A stretch of 64,000 bases of DNA from Hsuehochloa calcarea (taxonomy: Eukaryota; Streptophyta; Magnoliopsida; Poales; Poaceae), in assembly GCA_036346395.1 (NCBI GenBank), contig CM070594.1:31033385-31097384 (forward strand), in the 5' to 3' direction. Below the pieces are notes generated by a model. That model searched no databases, was not told where the DNA came from, and worked only from the letters and a program-made list of their open reading frames with translations. How positions within the stretch are numbered: position 1 is the stretch's first letter; each line of letters begins with the position of its first letter. Shown one piece after another: positions 54,798 through 64,000 of the stretch. The position numbers and the translations under genes are program-made.

Positions 54798-56884
54798 TGT
54801 AATATTCCAAATTTCGTTAGGGAGGATTTGTATTCGGGAGAGAGTTTTATTTTATAAATTTCAGAGTTTGTCGGGAAATTCGTTGGCCCGGGCCTCCGGC
54901 CCAGGCTAGTGAACTTCTGGCATGGCCTTGGCCGGCCTTAAAGTGGGCCAAGGAAGGGGAGACCGCACTAGGCCCAGGCCCATGCGCCCCCCCCCCCTCT
55001 CAACCCTAGCCCAACCGGCCCCCCTCCCCCTCTTCCCTCTCCCTCCCACTTCTCCCCCTAGGCAGCCGCCACCCCCACTTTCCCCTCCACCAAACCACGC
55101 CCCCTTCAGCCATGGCGCCACCTCTTCCCCTGGGAATAGCCCTTGGTGTTTCCCAGTCGCACTCCAAGATCCCCAAGCAATCTCCTCGATTCTCTCTTCA
55201 CGGCCATTGTTCTCCTCCGCGTGTTCGCTGCTTGTGGTGGCCGGCCAATGGAGGAAGAGAAGAACCTTCAGGAGGTTGATCTTCGTCATTATGCGGGTCT
55301 TCAAGGGTAACGAGAACCCCGGTTATTTGTTTGATCAAGTTTTGTGCGGTAGAGATCATTTGAGTCACGTCGGTTTAGAGTTCCAGAATTTACAGAATTG
55401 ATCAGATTGTTGTGCGGCTTGTTACAGTACTTTAGAGGCCGAATTTGGGGTTTTTCCCTTCTAGATAATTGTTCCTGGTTTCGTTAGCTTTCTTTTGGAA
55501 CCAAGTTGAGCAAAATCCGACCAGTAGTTTAGAAGATATGAATTTTTGAATACGAACTGTCCAATCTGTCTGAAATCTGTGGTCAGTAGTTTTGTCCCTC
55601 GTTTTTGTTCAACATAGAGGCCGAATCAGAAGACTTCCCCAACTAAGTTATTGTAGATCTTGAAATTATCTTTCCAAGTTGATAAAGATCATTCCATTTG
55701 GATCAGTAGGCTAAAAGTTACACTATTTTCTTTACTGCTGATCTGTTTTCTGGACTGACGTAGATGGGTTAGGTTTAGCAGTTAATTACCCCTCTGTTTT
55801 GGCCGAATCAGAAGATTCCGCCAACTAAGGTTTTGTAGCCTGATCAGTTAAGAATCAGTGAGCACTGGTTTCAGGTCGTTTAGAGTTACAGATAATTAAT
55901 GGCGAATTTTCTTATGCAACTGCCTGTAGAATGATAATCTGGACTTTTGGTGTAAATGTCAAATTGAACCCTTGGGATGAGTGGGTTGATTAGAGAGCAT
56001 CGTAGTACACTTGTAGATGTGCCATATTCGATTATCCGTGTCACGTGGTAATACTTGTGTAGGCGGTGAGGCGGTGGGTGGAAGGACACCTTCGTTGTTT
56101 CACAACACGTCACCACCACGGAAGGCAAGTGCAAATGTTTAATTCGTGTGAATTCATTGATTTCATGTTAACTTGGTAAATTATGAATATTCATGTGATT
56201 TGCGTATGATGAGGTAGAGTTCAATACCTTATTCGATAATACATTGAGTGAATGCGAAGTTATGTTTTTCATTTCATGCATACATAATTCGATTCTTTGT
56301 CACGGGGTGGAAACTTGTTTAAGTCCCATTAATTCCAATATGGGCATGTAAGACCTACCATTCCAATGTAGGCGATTTGGACATTCCGTATGAAACGTTC
56401 TTCATACGGACTTGGATCCCGCTCTTGGTTAGAGCGGGCTTAAGTGAACACCGACGGTGTGTCACTAGTTATCTGCAGTATAAACATGTGGAAAGTCCAT
56501 TCTCCTTCAATGCATTCATTCATTCATACCATGCTTTCTTAAATTCATGAAGTAAATGATGTACTTGGTAGATTGTTTCAATTCAGTGTTCTATGTGAAT
56601 GTATATGTTGTGCTTGCTGAGTTTCGACTCACTCTTGCTTTTATTTATTTTTAGGTGAATTCTAGTGAAACAGTTGCTAGCGGGAGGGTGTAGTCCAGCA
56701 CGTTCCTTGCACATGAATAAAATAATCATTCGTTAAAGTTCTATTTACATATCTTCAGTTTTATTTATCATGTAATGGACTGTAATGATTGTCATTAGAA
56801 GGTTCATTATAATCGCTTTGGTAATTCTCGTTTGAATTTATAGATGAACTGTGATTAAGCCATAGATTGTTATCATGGTTAATC
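54798..56884 (+). repeat. Plus-strand LTR, family 2 variant, truncated 3'
   Basis: It starts TGTAATATTCC and is truncated at gttaatc (56884) where the next LTR begins. From about 55295 it matches 57410-57740 and 60146-61411 closely, but the first 490 bases are different from the neighbour's. A GC-rich leader with a ccctagccc tract is at 54980-55260; ORF 54922-55401 lies there and shares only nucleotide-level similarity with the neighbour, so I do not call it a gene. It carries the uninterrupted version of the site disrupted at 57745. Confidence 0.75.
56325..56460 (+). promoter_or_regulatory. Array of five stem-loops in the 54798 LTR
   Basis: CCCAT (56325-56329)/ATGGG (56340-56344); CCTAC (56354-56358)/GTAGG (56368-56372); CCGTATGAA (56386-56394)/TTCATACGG (56401-56409); CCCGCTCT (56418-56425)/AGAGCGGG (56431-56438); ACACC-GAC-GGTGT (56448-56460). 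A palindromic ctgcag tract follows at about 56473. Confidence 0.7.
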
Positions 56885-57744
56885 TGTAATACCTCATAAA
56901 TCCAGCTAGTTCGCATAGTTTGGAATTTAGTCGAAAACGAGATTTATTAGTTTCCGGAATCGCATTCGGTAAAAAGAAAGAAGTCAGAGGGAGAAAAAGA
57001 AATAGTTTTTGTCGAAAATTCTATTTAGCAGGGGGGGTTATCATAATTTTCCGGCAACTTTGGGCGCATCTTGCGACCAGAGGCCCAAGAAGCTGGCCGG
57101 CCCATGAAGGGGCCGGCCATAAAAGGGGGGGGCGCCACTCCCCCAAACCCTAGCCGCCCCTTCCCCTCCCACCAAGCCGCCACCCCCTCCCCTCTCCATC
57201 CTCTTTGGCCGGCGCCTCCTCCCCTGGTTGGGCGCCGTCTCCTCCCTTGGTGGCCGGCCATTGGTGCTCCCGGAGTTGGTCTCCAAGATCCCGGCGCTTC
57301 TCCTCCGATCTGTCCTCCGTGGTCGTTTAAATCGCCGGTGGTTCGCTGTGGTGTGGCCGGCCAAGGAAGAAGAAGGGAGACCAGCGGGGAGTGGTTCTTC
57401 GTCGTGCTACGGGTCTTCAAGGGTAACGAGCACCCCGGTTATTTGTTTGATCAAGTTTTGTTGCGGTAGAGATCATTTGAGTCACGTCGGTTTAGAGTTC
57501 CAGAATTTACAGAATTGTTCAGAATGTTGCGCGGCTTGTTTCAGTACTTTAGAGGCCGAATTTGGGGTTTTGCCCTTCTAGAGATTTGTTCCTGGTTTCG
57601 TTAGCTTTCTTTTGGCACCAAGATGAGCAAAATCCGACCAGTAGTTTGAGAGATATGATTTTTTGAATGCGAACTGTCCAATCTGTCTGAAATCTGTGGT
57701 CAGTAGTTTTGTCCCTCGTTTTTGTTCAAAATAGAGGCCGAATC

Positions 57745-60145
57745 TGTAACACCCCAGCCCAACACTGAGCCTAGAATGCTACCACACTACTCTTTACACT
57801 AATAATTATCGACACACTATAAAATTACAGCAAGGAAAACAATGCTAATCATATCAATGGACCACAACAGACATGCATAATTATGGTTCAAACGAGAATA
57901 AATAATCAAGGGAAATTATAACCAGATAAATAGTCCAAAACAACATCAACCAATGAACCCAAAGTAATAAAGCAAATAGTCTAGTCCAAATGATGTCCTA
58001 AACATTATTCAATAACTAACATGTCCATGGGTAAACCAATATTGAATGAATGATTATCATGGCGAATGATCATGTGATGCCCATGTGCTCTACTCGGCTC
58101 TCAATTCGGCATCCTCGAAGATCACCTAAAAACAACGATGAGCAAGGGTGAGTCCACGACTCAGCAAATACATCCATAAACAACGAACAATAATAAATCA
58201 ACCGCATTCAATAACTTCATTATCATCATATGCACTTCTATTAACATTCTCATTCATCAGTCTCAAATATCAATGCAACTCTAGTCTATATGTCCACATG
58301 CACTTCTTTTCGCGTATACCGGTATAGCGTGAGTGAATGCTCGCGACAACATTCACTCTCAAGCCCGTTCCTCCATAAGGATCGGGGACCTCCTCCACTC
58401 CCGTGGAGTTATGATCAATCATGATCATCTTCTCTTATGCAAAGATGCTTATGTATGCAAACATGCAAACTCCATTATAAACATCATATCCAACTTTTCA
58501 TCATGCTCATCAACAAAGATATAAACATACCAATTCATTGTTTGCAATTAAACAGAATAAAAGCACAACAATAATGGTACTGAAAGGTAAAGAATCACAG
58601 TGATCAATCATTGACCGCTGTTTACCATGCACTTGCCTTTACTAGTTGCGACGCACGATCTGATTAGAAGACGGCAACAAGCACGACGCCTCTCCTATAT
58701 TAAATACACACATCTCAATACAAGCTACAGCATCATAAGAATAACAATCAATATACAACGCCCCTACACGTCCCCAAATATCACACGTTACGCCGGTATC
58801 GAAAAGCTACCCATTGCTGTCCGGTTACTAAAAAGAGCGTAACTTTTGACTCGAAAGTCCGATCACCACAAACCACCCCATTCTGGATTCTTTATAAAAA
58901 TATACACATTTTCTTAGATTACTAAGGCTTCTAATTAAATCATCTAACCCTCCGTATTTAGCTCCGAAAGCCGATCTGTCCGCCTCGGAACAGCAGTCTT
59001 ACAAAATTCATAACTTTTGTTTTACTCAACCAAAATGCGTGTTCTCAGATTCTACAGAACCATGGGACAATTATCTACATCTTTCATGTAGATCAAAAAC
59101 TCTAATTAATCTGTTTACTATTTTTAATCTACAGTCTACCAAAACAGCGCCTAAAGACGATAACCCTAAAAACAGCGGCCTTCCGAAAATCATAACTCAA
59201 GTTCTACTTGTCCGATTGACATGATTCAATATGCTAAAGAAAGCTATCGATATTATCTACATTTAGCTAGTAGATGATGTTTCCAAATTTTGCCATCAAG
59301 ATTCCCGAATAAATTGTACAACCGAACAGCAGGTTAACGGATCTATTAAACGACCTATCTATTAGAAAATTATAAAACCTCTCTAACAATCTCTAATTAA
59401 AATCTCTAATAGCTGCATGCCTGTAAAGCTACAAGGCCAAACTAATCAACTACTAACTAGCAGTGTCTAACTCATCTATCGATTAAACCTACGAGCTTGC
59501 ATGAAGCGAAGCATTCACGAGCCAACTAATTGCGGCGAGGAAAAGAACGGCGACAATATTCGGCACGACCACGCTGGCGAAATCTAGCAGCGGCGCCGAG
59601 CGCTGCGCAGACTTACCTCGGCGGCCTTCGAATAGAGGCCAGGCGGGCGACACTTAGGCGATCTTGCGAGGGCAGGCGATCGGCGAATCGATCGGCGAAT
59701 CTGATCGGCGCTGCGGTACCCGGCGAAAAACCATCGTGACAAATGGCCGGCGGCGCCAATGCACGCGAGGAGAACCGCGCGGCGGCGATCTTCTGCAGCC
59801 GGTGCAAAGAGCAAAGCAACAACAAAGCGAGGAAAAGCAAAGCGCAAACGCCGCAGCGTAGCGATAGCGCGAAGACGCAATGCGATCTGTGGCGAGGAAA
59901 TTTTAATGGCGTGTGCGAGAAAATAGGAAAAAGCTGCTTAGGGTTTCTAAAAAAAAGAATCCACAATCCATTTATATAGTCCCAAAAATTCCGAAAATTC
60001 TATTTTCCAAAATTCTTTTTATTGAATTACGCTCAAGCCCTTAATTCTTTAACTAATTAATTTACTTATTGATACCATTTAATTAATTACGCTCCGACCC
60101 TTAAGACGCGATTATTAATATTTATAATATTTTCAGGGTATTACA
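57745..60145 (-). mobile_element. Family-1 solo LTR with GAATC target duplication
   Basis: 2401 bases, TGTAACACC to GTATTACA in plus orientation. It is flanked on both sides by GAATC (57740-57744 and 60146-60150). The paralogous LTR reads gaggccgaatcagaagac without interruption at about 55617-55635, so insertion and later LTR-LTR recombination are directly visible. The hairpin cluster is intact (TATACCGGTATA 58315-58326; GAGTGAATG 58331-58339). TATATAAAT (59978-59970) and AAACCCTAA (59946-59938) mark its promoter. ORFs in the GC-rich leader (59530-59979) are not conserved. Confidence 0.92.
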
Positions 60146-60848
60146 GAATCAGAAGACTCCCCCAACTAAGTTATTGTAGATCCTGAAATTATCTTTCCAA
60201 GTTGATAAAGATCATTCCATTTGGATCAGTAGGATAAAAGTTACACTATTTTCTTTACTGCTGATCTGTTTTCTGGACTGTTGTAGATGGGTTAGGTTTA
60301 GCAGTTAATTACCCCTCTGTTTTGGCCGAATCAGAAGATTCCGCCAACTAAGTTTTTGTAGCCTGATCAGTTAAGAATCAGTGAGCACTGGTTTCAGGTC
60401 GTTTAGAGTTACAGATAATTAATGGCGAATTTTCTTGTGCAACTGCCCGTAGAACGATAATCTGGACTTTTGGTGTAGATGTCAAATTGAACCCTTGGGA
60501 TGAGTAGGTTGATTAGAGAGCATCGTAGTACACTTGTAGCTGTGCCATATTCGATCATCCGTAATACGTGGTAATACTTGTGTAGGCGGTGAGGCGGTGG
60601 GTGGAAGGACACCTTCGTTGTTTCACAACACGTCACCACCACGGAAGGCAAGTGCAAATGTTTAATTCGTGTGAATTCATTGATTTCATGTTAACTTGGT
60701 AAATTATGAATATTCATGTGATTTGAGTATGATGTGGTAGAGTCCAATACCTTATTCGATGATACATTGAGTTGAATGCCAAGTTATGTTTTTCATTTCA
60801 TGCATACATAATTGATTTGATGTCCACGGAGTGGAAACTTGTTTAAGT

Positions 60849-60986
60849 CCCATTAATTCCAATATGGGCATGTAAGACCTACCATTCCAATGTAGGCGGT
60901 TTCGGACATTCCGTATGAAGCGTTCTTCATACGGACTTGGATCCGCTCTTGGTTAAGAGCGGGCTTAAGTGAACACCGACGGGTGT
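60849..60986 (+). promoter_or_regulatory. Array of five stem-loops in the 56885 LTR
   Basis: CCCAT (60849-60853)/ATGGG (60864-60868); CCTAC (60878-60882)/GTAGG (60892-60896); CCGTATGAA (60911-60919)/TTCATACGG (60926-60934); CCGCTCTT-GGTT-AAGAGCGG (60943-60962); ACACC (60973-60977)/GGTGT (60982-60986). About 520-650 bases from the PBS, as in the other families. Confidence 0.7.
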
Positions 60987-61504
60987 GTCACTAGTTATCT
61001 GCAGTATAAACATGTGGAAAGTCCATTCTCCTTCAATGCATTCATTCATTCATATCATGCTTTCTTAAATTCATGAAGTAAATGATTTACTTGGTAGCTT
61101 GTTTCAATTCGATGTTCTATGTGAATGTATATGTTGTGCTTGCTTGAGTTTCGACTCACTCTTACTTTTATTTATTTATAGGTGAATTCGATGAAAGCAG
61201 ATTGCTAGCGGGAGGTGTAGTCCAAACGTTCCTTGCACATGAATAAAATACTCATTCGTTAAAGTTCTATTTACATATCTTGATTTTATTTATCATGTAA
61301 TGGATTAAATAATTGTCATTTGAAGGTTCATTATTATCGCTTTGGTAAATTCTCGTTTGAACTTATAGATGAACTGTGATTAAGCCATAGATTGTTATCA
61401 TGGTTAATCGTTTCTTTAGCATTGAATCGTTGTTAATCTTATGAAATGAATAGTAGATTGTCTTGTTAGGTGACATCTTGTCTTAGAATAGGCAGTGTTC
61501 TGAT

Positions 61505-61515
61505 TGGTATCGAGC
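61505..61515 (+). other. Primer-binding site, damaged
   Basis: TGGTATCGAGC directly after the LTR ending near 61502, the CAG-centred lesion described for 12651. The next 190 bases (61516-61705) are GC-rich with gcgcatggc repeats and no recognised coding; they lead to a polypurine stretch ttaagggggtg at 61694-61704. Confidence 0.75.
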
Positions 61516-61705
61516 ATCAACCTTATTTGCAGGCGCGTGCGGGAGCGAAGCGCGGGCATATGGCGCATGGCGCATGTGGGCGGAGTGGACACATGGCATG
61601 GCATATGTGCGCAAACCTTGGGCGCTACGGACGTGTACCGAGGTGGTTACAGGCATTTACGCGTATACGGTATCTTTGCAGGGCGTCGGCCCTTAAGGGG
61701 GTGAA

Positions 61706-61946
61706 TGTAATACCCCGGCCTGCTCGTAGTGTGGCCCATGTGGCCCATGAGGAGTTGTGTGGTGGGATTAGTCCCACATTGCTTGTCTCAAGTGAGTTGT
61801 AGTGGTATATAATGCTGTTGGATCCAAGCGTAGCACCTCGGGTTAACCCTTTTACACGGCGAGGGCGAAAAGTGTAAGTGAGGTGCTATGTGTGGCGGGT
61901 CCATACGGTGAAATGGGCATTGAGCGATTTTGGGTCGAGTGTTACG
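61706..61946 (+). repeat. Short (241-bp) LTR of the right-hand gypsy element
   Basis: TGTAATACCCCGG to agtgttac(g). It is preceded by a polypurine tract (61694-61704) and followed by a primer-binding site (61949), so it has both boundary signals of an LTR. It carries ttagtcccacattgc, a motif often seen in short plant LTRs, and a TATA-like gtatataatgc (61806-61816). It is a tenth of the size of every other LTR here, although the following gag belongs to the same lineage as the left element. Confidence 0.65.
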
Positions 61947-61948
61947 AT

Positions 61949-61959
61949 TGGTATCGAGC
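61949..61959 (+). other. Primer-binding site, damaged
   Basis: TGGTATCGAGC followed by gggcttgtgtgcgtggtgaatagattgataac..., the common 5' leader in plus orientation (compare the reverse complement of 47040-47182). Confidence 0.8.
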
Positions 61960-62142
61960 GGGCTTGTGTGCGTGGTGAATAGATTGATAACATTTACTAA
62001 AACTAGTTTAAAGTTGTCAACATAAACTAAAAATTTGTCAACGGTTTATTAACTTAAAACTTGACACACTTGTACCTGATAGGAAGGGTTGGGTATAACT
62101 TTGCTTCGCATTTCTTTCAAGTCATTCCCTTATGTTCGATAA
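61960..62142 (+). other. gypsy 5' leader, plus orientation
   Basis: AT-rich leader between PBS and gag with the recurring phrases gtgaatagatt, aaactagttt and acttgacacacttgtacc. Non-coding. Confidence 0.65.
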
Positions 62143-63560
62143 TTGAATTGTTTGATCTTTTGTGTGGTGGTGTTTAGATGGCGAGAGGCGTGGTGGTCGC
62201 CCACCGGTCCGTGGTCGGGTCGGGGCCTTGGTCCGGCCATGTCTTCTTCTCGATCCGAGGAGATTCTTTGGCGACCACGGAGGAGATTGCCTCTGCCGCT
62301 CCTCGGTCGCGAGCCTCCTGTTGTGTCTGCCGAACTAATCCAGAACCTTATGAGAGAGAACCAGCTACTCCGCCAAAGAATCGCAGACGGCCATTCTGCG
62401 GCAGTGCACCGCGGCGAAACACATTGTTTGCTCTTGTTCCACCCGAGATTAGGATGAATCTTGGGAGTGGATGTCGCTCGATTGGACTCTTTTGATGGAG
62501 CCGCACACGGTCCAGTGCGGATTGGTTGAGATATATGGAGCGTCGGTTTGGGGCATTAGAGTGACGTCGGTCTGAGAGGCTCGTTCGTGGCTTTTCAGTT
62601 GAAGGGTCAAGCTGACATCTGGTGGGAAGGAGTCCTGTCTTCTAGGACTCTAGTTCAGGGTCCTGCCACTTGGGAAGTGTTCGTGGAGAGATTCAGGACA
62701 CAATTCTATCCAGACTCCTTTGTTGAGAAGATGGAACAAACACTTGTTGACTTTTGAGCAAGGAAAGATGGCGGTATCTCGAGTAGTGGGTTCAATAACA
62801 CGTGCGCTTTGTACCGGCGGTGGCGAATGATGATAATGAGAAGGCTAAGAGGTTCGTGGGCCTCAACCAAAATATCGCCCGATTTTGAGGGCGATCGGTG
62901 CGTGATTTCAGCTCGGTGGTCGAGCAAGCTAGAGGAATGGAGTTGGAGAAAGGTCTTTGCTCCGCAAAGTCGTCGCTTTAGTTCTCGTTACCACTCTCGG
63001 CAATTCGATGGTGGGCGAAAACGGAGTTTTGGTGGAGGAATGGGTCTTTTCGACCCGCTCCCAAGAGGTTTGAAAGGTCACAACACTCGTCTGTCCGTCG
63101 ATGGCGGTCTTCCTCTTGGTGCCCGTCCTTCGTCTTTCATTCCATCGAGTGCGTCTGTTCGGGGCGGGGCATGAAATGCTTCGGTGTGGTGAGGAGCATC
63201 GAGCTTGAGTGTTCCTTCGGGGTCTTATGCGTCATTGTGGTCGGGATGGCCACAAAGCGTCGGTTTGCAAGCGAACCCAGAGTATCATCGGTGGGAGCAG
63301 TTCAGCGGCTTCATCTTCCAAATTCACGGTGGTTGGTTCGAACTCTGGCGGCGATCTACGCACCACGATTCACTCGGGGTGGATTCCTCCTTGATGGTTC
63401 CTCGGGCACCTCCAGCAGGTTCTATTGGAACCCGTTCACCGCACCTCAGTAAATGCATTGCTCTGCGGCGGTTTTGGGCACCCTTCGCAGAGTGTGGAGC
63501 TTCCTCCGCCCGACGCCGCCAGAGTCTCGCCATGCCCACTCCGGATACTATGAGGCGGCC
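62143..63560 (+). pseudogene. gypsy gag, broken frames, right-hand element
   Basis: The start is ambiguous: ATG at 62178 opens one frame, while the better gag-like text (ELIQNLMRENQLLRQRI, a short coiled coil) lies in the frame of 62143-62457. The gag core follows at 62584-62757 with FVAFQLKGQADIWWEGVLSSRT and FVERFRTQFYPDSFVEKMEQTL, ending in a stop. The zinc knuckle at 63227-63276 reads RHCGRDGHKASVC: three of four ligands in frame, the first Cys displaced by a frame change. The core sentence is the same as in 2691-2975, so it is the same gypsy lineage with a different LTR. The plus-strand element runs off the right edge. Confidence 0.78.
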
Positions 63561-63569
63561 GGACGTGGT

Positions 63570-63850
63570 GGCAGTACTTTACTAGTTGACTCGCATGATG
63601 CTTTCATATTGTTTGATTACGGTGCTACGTATTCGTTTGTGTCCTCGAGTTTGTCGAGAGCGAGTTTGAGTCTGCGGCTAATCTCCGAGTCCGTGGTAGT
63701 CGATTCTGGGGGTCTTATTTCGGCTCTGATTTGTCCGGCCGTTCTATTGATATCGATGGGGTGGTTTTCACCGCTAACCTTATAGTGATTCAAGCGGCAC
63801 CGTTTGATGTCATGCAGGTATGGACCGGTTATTCCACTACGGGCCAAGAT
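63570..63850 (+). pseudogene. gypsy aspartic protease, start
   Basis: LLVDSHDAFILFDYGATYSFVSS is readable at about 63577-63650, where the family has FDSGAT. The Ser after the catalytic Asp is Tyr here, which would be unusual for an active aspartic protease. After a frame change the text continues with VVFTANLIVIQAAPFDV. A consensus error at the codon is as likely as a real substitution. Confidence 0.65.
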
Positions 63851-64000
63851 CTATTGCTTCGGAAGGCGGTGACTCGCAAGCTCCTTAGGTGAAGAATTGA
63901 TATTCCAGGGGAGTGCACCGTCTGATTCAGCGTTCGTGCTGGCTAGTCTGTTCCCTAGCCGTCGTGCATCGACCATCGGATTACTTTGCTCCCTCAATGA
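63851..64000 (+). pseudogene. gypsy pol continuation, running off the window
   Basis: Broken protease/RT linker: ggagtgcaccgtctgattcagcg and the text SLFPSRRAS-like are where the left element has SAPPRSLSML and LFPGQRAV. No further domain before the edge. Confidence 0.45.

Larger units (their letters stand above)
56885..61502 (+). repeat. Family-2 LTR, plus orientation, interrupted by a solo LTR
   Basis: Without the insert (57745-60145 plus one GAATC copy) it is about 2.2 kb, the same as 6233-8403, whose element-sense sequence it follows from TGTAATACCTCATAAATCCAGC onward. It ends at about gtgttctga, and a primer-binding site (61505) follows, so it is a 5' LTR. The GC-rich leader at 57060-57410 carries GGCCGGCC runs and aaaccctagcc. 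Confidence 0.82.

Noticed and set aside
54922..55401. 159-aa proline-rich ORF in the plus-strand LTR
   Set aside because: Similarity to the neighbouring LTR is at DNA level with frameshifts; the N-terminal half is not shared at all.
61706..61946. Hammerhead-ribozyme retrozyme as explanation of the short LTR
   Set aside because: No CTGANGA plus GAAA core could be found, and the following sequence encodes gag, which retrozymes lack.

Overview
This window is repeat-rich plant nuclear DNA with no recognisable cellular gene. Almost everything in it belongs to LTR retrotransposons: Ty3/gypsy elements of the Tekay/Del type primed by initiator tRNA-Met, a Ty1/copia (SIRE/Maximus-like) 3' end, and non-coding LTR elements. 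A LINE relic and a small CACTA-like transposon are also present. The families point to a flowering plant, probably a monocot. That is inference from element types, because no host gene is available to test it.

Layout. 1-5882: 5' part of a minus-strand gypsy element (RNase H, RT, protease, gag, intact primer-binding site, 2.3-kb LTR). 5883-12713: a minus-strand element with a 2.17-kb LTR (6233-8403), polypurine tract, a 4.2-kb internal domain without coding potential, a damaged primer-binding site, and a second LTR cut off after about 50 bases. 12714-27724 (block A) and 28430-44010 (block B): two copies of the same 15-16 kb mosaic in the same orientation. In order it holds gag relics, an LTR, further LTR pieces, a copia 3' end and LTR, an unidentified coding relic, an LTR-like promoter region, a LINE with a CACTA insertion, another LTR, and the start of a non-coding element. 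B continues 0.7 kb further left into RT/protease. 43198-54797: a chain of LTR and non-coding internal domains in tandem, with a plus-strand solo LTR (47786-50204) nested inside one LTR. 54798-61502: two plus-strand LTRs of one family. The second is split by a solo LTR (57745-60145) with a clean GAATC target duplication, and the first preserves the uninterrupted site. 61706-64000: a 241-bp LTR followed by a primer-binding site, gag and the start of protease on the plus strand.

Two observations stand out. First, LTRs that otherwise differ share an ordered cluster of short stem-loops 500-700 bases from the primer-binding site. It opens with the palindrome TATACCGGTATA. Several stems change by compensating base pairs between families while their loops stay constant, so a structured RNA module in the retrotransposon leader is a plausible and testable idea. 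Second, blocks A and B are identical over long AT-rich stretches but differ by many small changes, especially at CAG/CTG, CGG/CCG and homopolymers. Five of seven primer-binding sites have lost the same short CTG/CAG-centred segment. This looks more like consensus error at methylated cytosines in a long-read assembly than evolution, so broken reading frames here should be interpreted cautiously.

No complete autonomous element is visible; the coding-capable gypsy elements run off both ends of the window. All coordinates of LTR edges were read by eye from TG...CA ends, primer-binding sites, polypurine tracts and comparison among copies.
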